From contig CAVQJP010000023.1 in the NCBI GenBank assembly GCA_963712825.1, forward strand, positions 310,001-374,000: 64,000 nucleotides of DNA. The letters run 5' to 3'. The notes under the pieces were generated by a model. That model was not told the origin of the DNA. It was given only the letters and a program-made list of their open reading frames with translations, and did not search any database. Of the stretch, positions 50,922 to 60,116 are shown in pieces. Within the stretch, counting starts at the first letter, position 1. Each line of letters starts with the position of its first letter. This DNA comes from AP-15 sp963712825. GTDB taxonomy: Bacteria > Pseudomonadota > Alphaproteobacteria > ATCC43930 > CGMCC-115725. The position numbers and the translations under genes were made by a program.

Positions 50922-51890
50922 TCAGCGCAGCCGGAAATAGTGGACGCTGAACAGCTCGGCCGGGTCGGTCCAGGTGTCGACCGGGCGAAACCCGGCGCGT
51001 GCGGCGAGAGCGCGGAATTCCGGCACGGCGTATTTGTAGGAATACTCGGTGTGGACCAGCTCGCCCGCGGCAAACGCGAAACGGCGCCCGGCAATCGTCG
51101 CCTGCTGGTCGGCGAGGCTGCGGATGTAGATTTCGACGCGCCCCTTCTCCTCGCTGTAAAAGGCGAAGTGCTCGAACAGGTCGAGGTCGAGGTCGCCGTC
51201 GAGCTCGCGGTTGATGCGCTCGAACAGGTTGAGATTGAATGCCGCCGTCACCCCGGCGCGGTCGTTGTAGGCGGCTTCGAGGATGCGGACGTCCTTCTTC
51301 AGGTCGACCCCGATCAGCATCTCGCCGCCGGGGCCAAGAATGTGCGCGCAGTTCGCCAGAAAGCGCGCGGCAGCCTCGGGCTCGAAATTGCCGATCGTCG
51401 AGCCGGGAAAAAATCCGACGCGCTTGCCGACCGGACCGGGCAAAGGGGGCAATTCAAAGGGGCCGGTGTAGTCGGCGCACACCGCGATCACCGGCAGTTC
51501 CGGAAAGTCGTCGGCTAAAGAAGCGGCGGCTTCGCGCAAATGCTCGCGCGAGATGTCGACCGGAACATAGGCCGCCGGCCGATCGAGCGCCTGCAGCAGA
51601 ATGCGGGCCTTTTGGCTGGCGCCGCTGCCGAACTCGATAATCCGGGAATATACGCCCATCTGCGCGGCGATTTCGTCGGCGTATTCTTCGAGAACCGCGA
51701 CCTCGGTGCGGGTCGGGTAGTATTCGGGGAGACGGCAGATTTCCTCGAACAGCGCCGAGCCGCGCTCGTCGTAGAAGAACTTGCACGGGACCGCCTTGCG
51801 CGGGCGAGCGAGGCCGTTCAGCACCGCGTCGCGAAAGCTCTCCTCGCCCGGCGCCAGATCGTAAAAGGCAAAGCGCGCGTCGTCCCTCAT
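50922..51890 (-). CDS. egtD: L-histidine N(alpha)-methyltransferase
   Basis: 322 residues. The EgtD methyltransferase has KFFYDERGSALFEEICRLPEYYPTRTE near 37, the SAM site IIEFGSGASQKARILLQAL near 84, and FFPGSTIGNFEPEAAARFL near 160. C-terminal HTEYSYKYAVPEF is the histidine-binding region. It makes hercynine from histidine in three SAM-dependent steps. The ATG overlaps the egtB stop by one base (TGATG). Confidence 0.96.
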   Translation of the reverse strand: MRDDARFAFYDLAPGEESFRDAVLNGLARPRKAVPCKFFYDERGSALFEEICRLPEYYPTRTEVAVLEEYADEIAAQMGVYSRIIEFGSGASQKARILLQALDRPAAYVPVDISREHLREAAASLADDFPELPVIAVCADYTGPFELPPLPGPVGKRVGFFPGSTIGNFEPEAAARFLANCAHILGPGGEMLIGVDLKKDVRILEAAYNDRAGVTAAFNLNLFERINRELDGDLDLDLFEHFAFYSEEKGRVEIYIRSLADQQATIAGRRFAFAAGELVHTEYSYKYAVPEFRALAARAGFRPVDTWTDPAELFSVHYFRLR

Positions 51891-53230
51891 CAGCTGTCCT
51901 CCGCGAGCCGCAACCCGGCGAAAGCCCAGCGCGCCGAGGGCGGGAAGAAATTACGATAGGTCGCCCGGATGTGGCCGGCCGGGGTGACCGCGGCGCCGCC
52001 ACGCAGCACCATCTGGTTGCACATGAACTTGCCGTTGTACTCGCCGACCGCACCTGCGGCAGCGCGAAAGCGCGGATAGGGGATATAGGGGCTCGCGGTC
52101 CATTCCCAAACGTCGCCGAACATCTGCCGCGGCGCCATGTCGCCGCCCGGCGCCGGCGTTGGCGCGGCATCGACGCAGGGATGAAGATGCCCGCGATCGG
52201 CAAAATTGCCGACGAGCGGCGCGTGCTCCGCCGCGACCTCCCACTCGGCTTCGGTCGGCAGCCGTTTGCCCGCCCATTTGGCGAAGGCGTCGGCCTCGAA
52301 AAAGCTGACATGGCAGACGGGCTCGGCCGGGTTCGCCCGGCGCAGCCCGCCAAGCGTGAAGATCGACCAGCCGCCGTCGCCGCGGCGCCAGTAGGCCGGC
52401 GCCTCCCAGCCTTCGGCGCGGACCGTCGCCCAGCCGTCCGACAGCCAGAATTCGGGATGGCGGTAGCCGCCGGCCTCGATAAAGCTGAGAAACTCGCCGC
52501 ACGTCACCGGGTGGGTGGCGAGACGGAACGGTTCGAGCCACACCTTATGCCGCGGGGTTTCGCTGTCGAACGCGAAACCGGCGCCGCGATGACCGGTCTC
52601 GACGAGCCCGCCGGGAAAGTCGACCCAGCCGGGGGGCGCCGAGGGGGCGGCGATCTGCGGCCGCGGCGCCTGATAGGCCGGCGACAACGGGTTGACCGAA
52701 AAGACGTGCTTGATGTCCATCAGGATCAGCTCCTGATGCTGCTGCTCGTGATGGAGGCCGAGCTCGACCAGCGGTGCGGCCTGTTGCCAGACCGGTTCGG
52801 CCGCGCGCTCGGCAAAGCGCGCCATCGCCGCGCTCACATGGTCGCGATAGGCGCCGACAATGTCGACCGTCGGGCGTGACAGCAGCCCACGCTCGGGGCG
52901 CGGATGACGCGGACCCGCGGCCTCGTAATAGGAGTTGAACAGATAGGCGAAAGCCGGGTCGTAGACCCGGTAATCGGGGTCGAACCGGTTCAGGATAAAG
53001 GTCTCGAAAAACCAGGTCGTGTGCGCCAGGTGCCACTTTGTCGGGCTGACATCGGGCATCGACTGGATCGACTGGTCTTCGGGCGTCAGATTGGCGGCAA
53101 GCGCCTCGCTGTCGCCCCGCACGGCGTCGAACCGAGCGAGTGCAACCTGCCGATCCGTGCAGCCGTCGGGCTGCTGTGCGGCGCTGTCGAGCACGGTGTC
53201 CCCCGGAGATTGTTTCGTTGCTGGCGTCAA
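51890..53230 (-). CDS. egtB: Hercynine oxygenase / ergothioneine biosynthesis sulfoxide synthase
   Basis: 446 residues from a TTG six bases after the carboxypeptidase stop; a GTG at 53194 with GGGGGA upstream is a good alternative (434 residues). The DinB-like N-terminus has an iron-binding His in KWHLAHTTWFFE (67 or 70) and HHEQQHQE (His161, His165). The formylglycine-type C-terminus has PTEAEWEVAAEH, GDVWEWTASPY and YNGKFMCNQMVLRGGAA. It joins hercynine to a thiol donor with oxygen. egtA, egtC and egtE are not in this window. Confidence 0.95.
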   Translation of the reverse strand: MTPATKQSPGDTVLDSAAQQPDGCTDRQVALARFDAVRGDSEALAANLTPEDQSIQSMPDVSPTKWHLAHTTWFFETFILNRFDPDYRVYDPAFAYLFNSYYEAAGPRHPRPERGLLSRPTVDIVGAYRDHVSAAMARFAERAAEPVWQQAAPLVELGLHHEQQHQELILMDIKHVFSVNPLSPAYQAPRPQIAAPSAPPGWVDFPGGLVETGHRGAGFAFDSETPRHKVWLEPFRLATHPVTCGEFLSFIEAGGYRHPEFWLSDGWATVRAEGWEAPAYWRRGDGGWSIFTLGGLRRANPAEPVCHVSFFEADAFAKWAGKRLPTEAEWEVAAEHAPLVGNFADRGHLHPCVDAAPTPAPGGDMAPRQMFGDVWEWTASPYIPYPRFRAAAGAVGEYNGKFMCNQMVLRGGAAVTPAGHIRATYRNFFPPSARWAFAGLRLAEDS

Positions 53231-53236
53231 CGCTCC

Positions 53237-54745
53237 CTAAATGGGTTCGTTTCCGCCTTCCAGATAGCGGCGCCGCAGATGGCGCTCGAAGCTCGCGGTG
53301 GCGAGCGGGCGGCCGGTCGCGCTCTCGACCAGTTCCGCCGTCGACATCAGCGACCCTCGGCCGTGCACATGCTCGCGCAGCCAGGCGAAGAGCGGCCGAA
53401 AATCGCCGGCGGCGATCGACGCCGAGAGTTCGGGTATCGCCTCGCGCGCCGCTTCGAAGAGCTGCGCGGCGATCATCGCCCCCAACGTATAGGTCGGGAA
53501 ATAGCCCCACGACCCGTCGAACCAATGGATGTCCTGGAGGCACCCGTCGCGGTCGTTGTCGGGTGCTGTCCCGAGCAGCGCCTGCAGGCCCTCGGCCCAG
53601 GCGCCGGGCAAATCCACGACCGCGAGGTCGCCTGCCAGCATTGCCTGCTCGAGCCGGTAGCGCAGGATGACGTGGGCGGGATAGGTGACCTCGTCGGCAT
53701 CGACCCGGATCAGCCCGCGCCGCACCCGGATCTGACGGCGGTAGAGCGCCTCGGGCTCCCAGCCCGGCCCCTCGCCGTCAAAAACTTCGCGCAGGAGCGG
53801 CGCGGCGAAGCTCATAAAGGCGAGACTGCGGCAGGCCTGCATTTCGAGCAGCAGCGACTGGCTCTCGTGGATCGCCATCCCGCGCGCGGCGCCGACCGGC
53901 TGCAACCGCCAGCGCGCCGGCAAATTGTGCTTGTAGAGCGCGTGCCCGGTTTCGTGCAGGACCCCCATCAGCGCCTTGGTAAAATCGCGCTCGTCGTAGC
54001 GCGTCGTAATGCGCACATCGTCGGGGGCGCCGCTGCAAAACGGGTGGGCGCTGATGTCGAGCCGGCCATGCGCGAAATCGAACCCGACCGCCTGCATCAG
54101 CCGCTCTGCCGCGCGGCGCTGATCGGCGACCGCAAACGGGCCGGCCGGTTCCGCTGCGGGCGGCAGTGCTGCCTGACGGGCGAGAACCGCCTCGATCAGG
54201 TCGGGCAGAAACCCGCTGATTTCGCCGAACAGGCGGTCGATGACCGCGATCGAGCCGCCGGGCTCGTAGCGGTCGAGCAGCGCCTCGAACGGGGCGACGC
54301 CGAGGCGCTCGGCCTTGGCCGCCGCGACCTCGCGCTGGAGGTGGAGCATCTTTTCGAGGAATGGCCGCACGGCGGCGAAATCGTCGGCGGGCCGCGCCTT
54401 GCGCCACACCGTCTCGCATTCGGAGGAGATGCGCGCGACCGCTTCGACGAGATCGCCGGGGACCGCCTCGGCATGGGCGCGGCGTCGCCGCATCTCGCGC
54501 AGATTGGCGCGCTCCCAGCCGTCGAGCGCGTCGGTTTCATCCTCGGCGGCGGCAGCCAAATCGCCGATTTCGGCGGCGGTCAGCTGCTCGTGCGCGACGA
54601 GGCTCAGGGTCGCGATCTGCTCGGCGCGGGTCGCGGCACCACCCGGCGGCATCATCGTCGCACTGTCCCAATGGAGCACGCCGATCGCTTCTTCGAGTGC
54701 GCCAAGCCGGCGAAATCGCGCTTCCAACTGCTGATAGGCGGTCAT
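53237..54745 (-). CDS. M32 (Taq-type) carboxypeptidase
   Basis: 502 residues from the ATG overlapping the SURF1 stop (ATGA). The zinc motif HEXXH is HETGH at about 264 (LMGVLHETGHALYKHNLP) with the downstream HESQSLLLE as the third-ligand helix. The M32 DPF-like family text HPFCSGAPDDVRITTRYDE precedes it. It is a cytoplasmic metallocarboxypeptidase of broad specificity. Longer upstream extensions of this frame run through SURF1 antisense-like text and are not used. It sits between the oxidase assembly genes and egtB. Confidence 0.95.
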   Translation of the reverse strand: MTAYQQLEARFRRLGALEEAIGVLHWDSATMMPPGGAATRAEQIATLSLVAHEQLTAAEIGDLAAAAEDETDALDGWERANLREMRRRRAHAEAVPGDLVEAVARISSECETVWRKARPADDFAAVRPFLEKMLHLQREVAAAKAERLGVAPFEALLDRYEPGGSIAVIDRLFGEISGFLPDLIEAVLARQAALPPAAEPAGPFAVADQRRAAERLMQAVGFDFAHGRLDISAHPFCSGAPDDVRITTRYDERDFTKALMGVLHETGHALYKHNLPARWRLQPVGAARGMAIHESQSLLLEMQACRSLAFMSFAAPLLREVFDGEGPGWEPEALYRRQIRVRRGLIRVDADEVTYPAHVILRYRLEQAMLAGDLAVVDLPGAWAEGLQALLGTAPDNDRDGCLQDIHWFDGSWGYFPTYTLGAMIAAQLFEAAREAIPELSASIAAGDFRPLFAWLREHVHGRGSLMSTAELVESATGRPLATASFERHLRRRYLEGGNEPI

Positions 54746-55455
54746 CGATGCTCCGCGTTGCGGCGATGAAAGACGACATAAATGACGACCATCGCAACTG
54801 CCAGGGAAAACCACGTGATCGCGTATTGCAGGTGGTTGTTGGGGAGGTCCAGGCGGGTGACGCCGCCCTGCGGCCAGCCGCCGGGGTTGGGGGCGGCGTC
54901 GGCGTCGATGTAGAACGGGGCCACGTTGTCGAGCTTGTCGGCCGCCGCCATCGCCGGCAGGTCGACCCAGAACCAGTAGTTCAGGTCGGGCCGGTTGTCG
55001 GGCAGAAACCAATTGGGCCTCCCCGCCGGCGGCAACCGCAGCAAGCCTTCGACCCGCACCGGTCCCGACGGCTCCCCCGCCATCCGTTTCGCGGGGTCGC
55101 GCAGCTCGGACGGGACAAAGCCGCGGTTGACAAAGACGGTGCGCCCGTCGGGCTCGCGCAGCGGCGTCAGGATTTGATAGCCGTTGCGGCCGTTTTCCGA
55201 GGTCGCGCCGAGATGGATTTCCTTGTCGTTCAGAAAGACGCCTTCGTCGCTGACGTGACGGAACTCCATGTGGCGCGCCGCCGCGGCGTTTTGCGGCACC
55301 GGGATCGGGGGAGCGGCGACCGCCGCCGCGCGGGCCGCGATCAGACCTTCCTTCCAGAACAGCCGCTGGATTTGCCAGGAGCCAAGCCCGAGGCACAGCA
55401 GCACGATCGGGATGGTGACGATCGTGGGCCAGAATTGCGGGCGAAACCCGGTCAT
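54742..55455 (-). CDS. SURF1-family cytochrome oxidase assembly protein
   Basis: 237 residues from the ATG of MTGFRPQFWPT (a TTG nine bases earlier is possible). TM segments lie near the N-terminus (IVTIPIVLLCLGLGSWQIQR) and the C-terminus (ITWFSLAVAMVVIYVVF), the SURF1 topology. Conserved GYQILTPLREPDGRTVFVNRGFVP and RPDLNYWFWVDLPAM lie in the periplasmic domain. It helps haem a insertion into subunit I. The start is four bases from... the DUF983 stop at 55469, so these are one operon. Confidence 0.93.
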   Translation of the reverse strand: MTGFRPQFWPTIVTIPIVLLCLGLGSWQIQRLFWKEGLIAARAAAVAAPPIPVPQNAAAARHMEFRHVSDEGVFLNDKEIHLGATSENGRNGYQILTPLREPDGRTVFVNRGFVPSELRDPAKRMAGEPSGPVRVEGLLRLPPAGRPNWFLPDNRPDLNYWFWVDLPAMAAADKLDNVAPFYIDADAAPNPGGWPQGGVTRLDLPNNHLQYAITWFSLAVAMVVIYVVFHRRNAEHR

Positions 55456-55468
55456 CGGCGGCAAATAC

Positions 55469-55873
55469 TCAATGCGGTGGTGGAGATGCGCCCAACAGAT
55501 TGTGGCGGTATTGCAAGGCGATCAGCCCCGCCTTGAACGGGCGCAGCATCGCCACCGCACCGACGAGGATCAACGGGGTCCACAGCAGCAAATGGACCCA
55601 GATCGGCGGCGAGAACTCGATTTCGACGACCGCTGCCAGACCAACGACGATCAATCCGAGAAACAGGATTACAAACACCGCGGGGCCGTCGCCCGCATCC
55701 TGCGCCGAGAGGTCGAGCCGGCACACCTCGCAGACCGGCCGCACGGTCAACAGGCCGGCAAAAAGCTGCCCCCGGCCGCAGCGCGGGCAGCGGCAGCCGA
55801 GTGCCGCGCGCCACCACGGGAACGGGGCCCAGCGCCCGGCCCCATTTACGACGGCGCCGGCGCGCTCCGCCAT
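55469..55873 (-). CDS. DUF983 membrane protein
   Basis: 134 residues. A Cys4 zinc-ribbon-like part (CRCPRCGRGQLFAGLLTVRPVCEVCRLDL) is followed by two hydrophobic helices (FVILFLGLIVVGLAAVV and WVHLLLWTPLILVGAVAML). DUF983 is a regular member of alphaproteobacterial cta operons, between subunit III and SURF1; role in oxidase assembly is presumed. It lies 19 bases after the ctaE stop. Confidence 0.9.
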   Translation of the reverse strand: MAERAGAVVNGAGRWAPFPWWRAALGCRCPRCGRGQLFAGLLTVRPVCEVCRLDLSAQDAGDGPAVFVILFLGLIVVGLAAVVEIEFSPPIWVHLLLWTPLILVGAVAMLRPFKAGLIALQYRHNLLGASPPPH

Positions 55874-55892
55874 TCTTTGCGGGCAGCCTGCG

Positions 55893-56732
55893 TCAGCCGC
55901 CGACGGGACCGGCCTCCGCGGCGCCGCCGCCGCCCCACCAATAGATGCACACGAACAAAAACAGCCACACCACGTCGACGAAATGCCAGTACCACGCCGC
56001 CGCCTCGAAGCCGAAATGGTGGTCGGGACGGAAATGCCCGAGCCATGCCCGGACCAGGCAGACGATCAGAAAGGTCGTGCCGATGATTACGTGAAAGCCG
56101 TGAAACCCGGTCGCCATAAAAAAGGTCGACGGAAAGATGCCGCCGGTAAAATGAAATGCGGCGTGGCTGTACTCGTAAGCCTGGACCGAGGTGAAGCACA
56201 GGCCGAGAAAAACCGTGACCGCGAGACCGCGCAGCATGCCGCTGCGGTCGCTGCCCAGCAGCGAATGATGCGCCCAGGTCACCGTGGTGCCCGACAGCAG
56301 CAGGATCAGGGTGTTCAGAAACGGAAACTCGAACGGGTCGAACGGATGGATGCCCTTGGGCGGCCACACCCCGCCGACCGGAAACAGGCTCGAGGCAAAA
56401 AACGCCCAGAAGAACGCGACAAAAAACATCACCTCCGAGGCGATAAACAGGGCCATGCCATAGCGCATGCCGAGCTGCACGATCGGAGTGTGATAACCCT
56501 GGAATGTCGCCTCGCGGATCACGTCGCGCCACCACACCGCCATGACCCCGAGCACCCCGAGGGCGCCGACGATCAAGAGGGCCCAGCCATGGCCGTGCAT
56601 ATAGAGGACGCCGCCGCCGGTCAGCAGGCCCGCGGCGATCGCGCCGACGATCGGCCACGGGCTCGGGTCGACCAGGTGATAAGGGTGTTTTGGGGCTGCG
56701 TGCGCGGCGGGCGCCGCGTGCGTCTCGCTCAT
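55893..56732 (-). CDS. ctaE: Cytochrome c oxidase subunit III
   Basis: 279 residues with seven hydrophobic segments. YHLVDPSPWPIVGAIAAGLL, RYGMALFIASEVMFFVAFFWAFFASSL and TGFHGFHVIIGTTFLIVCLVRAW are standard subunit III segments, with YWHFVDVVWLFLF at the C-terminus. It belongs to the aa3-type oxidase of the inner membrane. It follows ctaG by 31 bases. Confidence 0.96.
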   Translation of the reverse strand: MSETHAAPAAHAAPKHPYHLVDPSPWPIVGAIAAGLLTGGGVLYMHGHGWALLIVGALGVLGVMAVWWRDVIREATFQGYHTPIVQLGMRYGMALFIASEVMFFVAFFWAFFASSLFPVGGVWPPKGIHPFDPFEFPFLNTLILLLSGTTVTWAHHSLLGSDRSGMLRGLAVTVFLGLCFTSVQAYEYSHAAFHFTGGIFPSTFFMATGFHGFHVIIGTTFLIVCLVRAWLGHFRPDHHFGFEAAAWYWHFVDVVWLFLFVCIYWWGGGGAAEAGPVGG

Positions 56733-56763
56733 GGTGAGAGGCCTCGACCGGTCAATTTGCGGG

Positions 56764-57375
56764 TCAATTTACGATTGGTGCCGCCGGCCTGCGGGCCGGT
56801 GCCAGGTCAGCGTCGGGCGGCGGGGCGTCGGCCGCCCGAAACATCGTGTAGGAGAGCGTGATCGAGCGCACTTCGCGCGTATCGCGGTCCTTCAGCATGC
56901 CGGGGTCGACAAAAAACACGACCCCCATATCGGTGCTTTCTCCAGGCCGCAGGGTTTGGTTGCTGAAGCAGAAGCATTGCAGCTTGTCGAAATAAATTCC
57001 GATCTTTGCCGGGGCGACATTGTACACCGCGCGTGCGGTCACCGGCGTGGCGCTGCGGTTGACGGCGCGGAAAAAAACCTGGGTCGGCGCCCCTGGAGCG
57101 ACGGTGACGGCCGGGGTCAGCGGCCGAAACTCCCAATCGAGCCCCGGTGCGGTTTGCGCGTCAAAGCTGACCCTGACCGGGGTGCCGGAAATCGAGCCGC
57201 CGGGTGCGGCGGCGGCGCGCTGGGTCGTGCCGCCAAGCCCGGTGGCGCCGCAAAAAATCCGGTAGAGCGGGACCGACGCAAAGCTGAGCCCGGTCATTCC
57301 GGCGACAACCGAAAGCAGGATCAAGACGGTGCCGCCGCGCCGCCGCGAGGGATGCAATCCGGCGATGCCGGCCAT
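56764..57375 (-). CDS. ctaG: Cytochrome c oxidase assembly protein CtaG (Cox11)
   Basis: 203 residues from MAGIAGLHPSRRRGG. One N-terminal TM (GGTVLILLSVVAGMTGLSFASVPLYRIFC) is followed by a periplasmic beta domain with the copper-binding Cys pair in YFDKLQCFCFSNQTLRPGE, then MGVVFFVDPGMLKDRDT. Cox11 delivers copper to the CuB site of subunit I. It lies two bases after the coxF-like stop. The longer upstream extension is rejected as it runs through the neighbour. Confidence 0.96.
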   Translation of the reverse strand: MAGIAGLHPSRRRGGTVLILLSVVAGMTGLSFASVPLYRIFCGATGLGGTTQRAAAAPGGSISGTPVRVSFDAQTAPGLDWEFRPLTPAVTVAPGAPTQVFFRAVNRSATPVTARAVYNVAPAKIGIYFDKLQCFCFSNQTLRPGESTDMGVVFFVDPGMLKDRDTREVRSITLSYTMFRAADAPPPDADLAPARRPAAPIVN

Positions 57376-57377
57376 GA

Positions 57378-57509
57378 CTAGCCCCCGATCCGGGCGATCG
57401 TGACGGCGTAAAACAGCGCCACCAGCGCCACCAGCACGGCGACGAGCGCGCGGTTGCGCGCCCGGATCATGCGGGCGCGCGCCTGCGCCGGCTCGTCCAT
57501 CGCGCTCAC
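57378..57509 (-). CDS. CoxF-like small membrane protein
   Basis: 43 residues from a GTG that overlaps the ctaB stop by four bases (GTGA); the ATG three codons later is an alternative start. A basic N-terminus (QARARMIRARNR) precedes a single TM (ALVAVLVALVALFYAVTIARIGG). Its place between ctaB and ctaG matches the CoxF small protein of alphaproteobacterial oxidase operons, easily missed because of its size. Confidence 0.8.
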   Translation of the reverse strand: MSAMDEPAQARARMIRARNRALVAVLVALVALFYAVTIARIGG

Positions 57510-58471
57510 AACAAGCCGCCGCGCGCCAATGCTGCGCCGGCATGGTCGACCAGCAGAAGGCTGAAGATCAAAAACAGGTAAAGCAGAGAAAACCCGAACA
57601 TTGCCTTGGCGCTGCGCTCGCTGGCGTCGACACAGACCCGGACCGCCGAAGCCGTGAACAGAGCGCTCAGCGCCAATGCTCCCAATCCATAGAGGGCGCC
57701 GGCGACGCCGAGGACCCAGGGTGCGGCGGCGGCGGGCCACAGCGCCAATGTGTAAAGCAGCATCTGCCGCCGGGTAGCCCTCGGTCCGGCGACGACCGGA
57801 AGCATCGGCACGCCCGCCTTCGCGTAGTCCCCGGTGCGGTAGAGCGCCAAGGCCCAGAAATGCGGCGGCGTCCACAAAAAGACGATCGCGAACAGCGCCA
57901 CCGCACCCCAGCCGATGTTGCCGGTGACCGCGGCCCAGCCGACCAGCGGCGGAAACGCGCCGGCGGCACCCCCGATCACGATGTTCTGCGGGGTGCGCCG
58001 CTTGAGCCACATCGTGTAGACAAAGATGTAGAACGCGATCGTCGCCGCCAGCAGCACCGCAGCGGCGAGGTTGACCGCCAGCGCCATGACCACGACCGCG
58101 CCGACCCCCAGCACGGTGCCAAAAGCAAGCGCCTCGCCCGGCATCATCCGGCCGGCGGGCAACGGCCGGCCGGCGGTGCGCCGCATCACGGCGTCGATGT
58201 CGCGCTCGTACCACATGTTGAGGGCGCCCGCGGCCCCGCCGCCGACGGCGATGCACAGGACCGCGACCGCGGCCAGCACCGGGTTCAGGTGGCCTGGCGC
58301 CAGCACGAGCCCGACAAAGCCGGTGAACACCACCAGCGACATGACCCGCGGCTTTAGAATCTCGACATAGTCGCCGACGCCGGCGATCGAGCCGCCTGCC
58401 AGAGGCAGGGCAACCGAACCCGCTGCCAGCGGCAGGGCGGCAGCCGGCGAGATTTCCGAGATTTCAGACAC
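57506..58471 (-). CDS. ctaB: Protohaem IX farnesyltransferase (haem O synthase)
   Basis: 321 residues from a GTG. The UbiA-type prenyltransferase motif NMWYERDIDAVMRRTAGRPLPAG (about 95) has the first Asp-rich site, and ALYRTGDYAKAGVPMLPVVAG the second. About nine hydrophobic segments. It adds the farnesyl group to haem B for the aa3 oxidase. It lies 31 bases downstream of ctaD. Confidence 0.96.
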   Translation of the reverse strand: MSEISEISPAAALPLAAGSVALPLAGGSIAGVGDYVEILKPRVMSLVVFTGFVGLVLAPGHLNPVLAAVAVLCIAVGGGAAGALNMWYERDIDAVMRRTAGRPLPAGRMMPGEALAFGTVLGVGAVVVMALAVNLAAAVLLAATIAFYIFVYTMWLKRRTPQNIVIGGAAGAFPPLVGWAAVTGNIGWGAVALFAIVFLWTPPHFWALALYRTGDYAKAGVPMLPVVAGPRATRRQMLLYTLALWPAAAAPWVLGVAGALYGLGALALSALFTASAVRVCVDASERSAKAMFGFSLLYLFLIFSLLLVDHAGAALARGGLL

Positions 58472-58502
58472 GAGCGCGCAGTCTCCGCGGCGGGCCGCCG
58501 GC

Positions 58503-60116
58503 TCAAGCGATGATCGGCAATTCGTCGTAGCTGTGAAACGGCGGCGGCGAGGGCAGTTTCCATTCGAGCGTCGTCGCCCCCTCGCCCCAGTAATTGGCGC
58601 CGACCCGCTTCCCGGCGATCAAGGTCTGCAGCACGATAAAGACGAACAGCAGGGTCGAGGCATAGGAGATAAAGGAGCCGATCGACGCGACAAAGTTCCA
58701 CCCGGCAAACGCGTCGGGGTAGTCGGCGATCCGCCGCGGCATGCCGGCAAGCCCAAGAAAGTGCATCGGGAAAAAGGTCAGGTTGACGCCGATGAACGTC
58801 GTCCAGAAATGGATTTTCCCCAAAGTCTCGTTGTATTGCCGCCCGCACATTTTGCCGATCCAGTAGTAGAAGCCGGCAAAGATCGAGAACACCGCACCCA
58901 GCGACAGGACATAGTGGAAATGGGCGACGACGTAATAGGTGTTGTGCAAAGCGAAATCGACGCCGGCATTCGCCAAGACGACTCCGGTCACGCCCCCGAT
59001 CGTAAACAGAAAAATGAACCCCATCGCAAACAGCATCGGCGTCTTGAACTCGATCGAGCCGCCCCAGGTGGTGGCGATCCACGAGAAGATCTTCACCCCG
59101 GTCGGGACCGCGATGACCATCGTCGCCGCGGTGAAATAGGCGCGGGTGTCGACCGAGATGCCGGTCGTGAACATGTGGTGGGCCCACACGACAAACCCGA
59201 CCACGCCGATCGCGACCATCGCGTAGACCATGCCGAGATAGCCGAAGATCGGCTTTTTCGAAAAGGTCGAGACGACCTGCGAGATCATGCCGAAGCCGGG
59301 CAGGATCAGGATGTAGACCTCGGGGTGGCCGAAAAACCAGAACAGGTTCAGGAACAGCAACGGGTCGCCGCCGCCCGCCGGATTAAAAAAGCTCGTGCCG
59401 AAATTGCGGTCGGTCAGCAGCATCGTGATCGCGCCGGCCAGCACCGGCAACGACAACAGCAGCAGAAACGCGGTGACCAGGATCGACCACACGAACAGCG
59501 GCATCTTGTGCAGGGTCATCCCCGGGGCGCGCATGTTGAAGATCGTCGTGATGAAGTTGATCGCCCCCATGATCGACGAAGCGCCGGCGAGGTGGATCGA
59601 GAAGATCAGCATGTCCATCGCCGGTCCGGGGCTGCCGATCGGGCCTGACAGCGGCGGGTACATCGTCCAGCCGACCCCGGCGCCCTCGCCGACCATCGTC
59701 GAGCCGAGCAGCAGCGCAAACGACGGCACCAGCAGCCAGAAGCTGATGTTGTTCATGCGCGGAAAGGCCATGTCGGGCGCGCCGATCATCAGCGGCACGA
59801 ACCAGTTGCCAAAACCGCCGATCATCGCAGGCATGACCGTGAAAAAGATCATGATCAGCCCGTGCGCGGTGATGATGACGTTGTAGACTTGGTGATCGGT
59901 GATGAAGTGGTTGTCCGGGTGCATCAGCTGGATGCGCATCGCGATCGACAAGGCGCCGCCGATGACCCCGGCGCAGACGGCAAAGATCAGGTAAAGGGTT
60001 CCGATGTCCTTGTGGTTGGTCGAGAACAGCCACCGCGCAAAAAAGCCCGGATGGTGCGAGTCGTGGCCGTAGCCGTGCGCCTCGAGCGCGTGCGCGTCCC
60101 GCTCGTATGATGTCAT
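58503..60116 (-). CDS. ctaD: Cytochrome c oxidase subunit I
   Basis: 537 residues from the ATG that overlaps the ctaC stop (TGATG). FARWLFSTNHKDIGTLYLIFA, the haem a His region YNVIITAHGLIMIFF, the CuB His-Tyr FFWFFGHPEVYILILPGFGM, VVWAHHMFTTGISVD with two CuB His, and YYVVAHFHYVLSLGAVF are all intact. It is the catalytic subunit of the aa3-type haem-copper oxidase. A longer upstream start (60305) is antisense-like text inside ctaC and is not used. Confidence 0.97.
   Translation of the reverse strand: MTSYERDAHALEAHGYGHDSHHPGFFARWLFSTNHKDIGTLYLIFAVCAGVIGGALSIAMRIQLMHPDNHFITDHQVYNVIITAHGLIMIFFTVMPAMIGGFGNWFVPLMIGAPDMAFPRMNNISFWLLVPSFALLLGSTMVGEGAGVGWTMYPPLSGPIGSPGPAMDMLIFSIHLAGASSIMGAINFITTIFNMRAPGMTLHKMPLFVWSILVTAFLLLLSLPVLAGAITMLLTDRNFGTSFFNPAGGGDPLLFLNLFWFFGHPEVYILILPGFGMISQVVSTFSKKPIFGYLGMVYAMVAIGVVGFVVWAHHMFTTGISVDTRAYFTAATMVIAVPTGVKIFSWIATTWGGSIEFKTPMLFAMGFIFLFTIGGVTGVVLANAGVDFALHNTYYVVAHFHYVLSLGAVFSIFAGFYYWIGKMCGRQYNETLGKIHFWTTFIGVNLTFFPMHFLGLAGMPRRIADYPDAFAGWNFVASIGSFISYASTLLFVFIVLQTLIAGKRVGANYWGEGATTLEWKLPSPPPFHSYDELPIIA

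Noticed and set aside
53237..55396. 719-residue minus-strand frame including the M32 peptidase
   Set aside because: The first 217 residues are out of frame within SURF1. The ATG overlapping the SURF1 stop is the right start.
56731..57381. Plus-strand frame across ctaG
   Set aside because: Shadow of the conserved Cox11 gene on the other strand.
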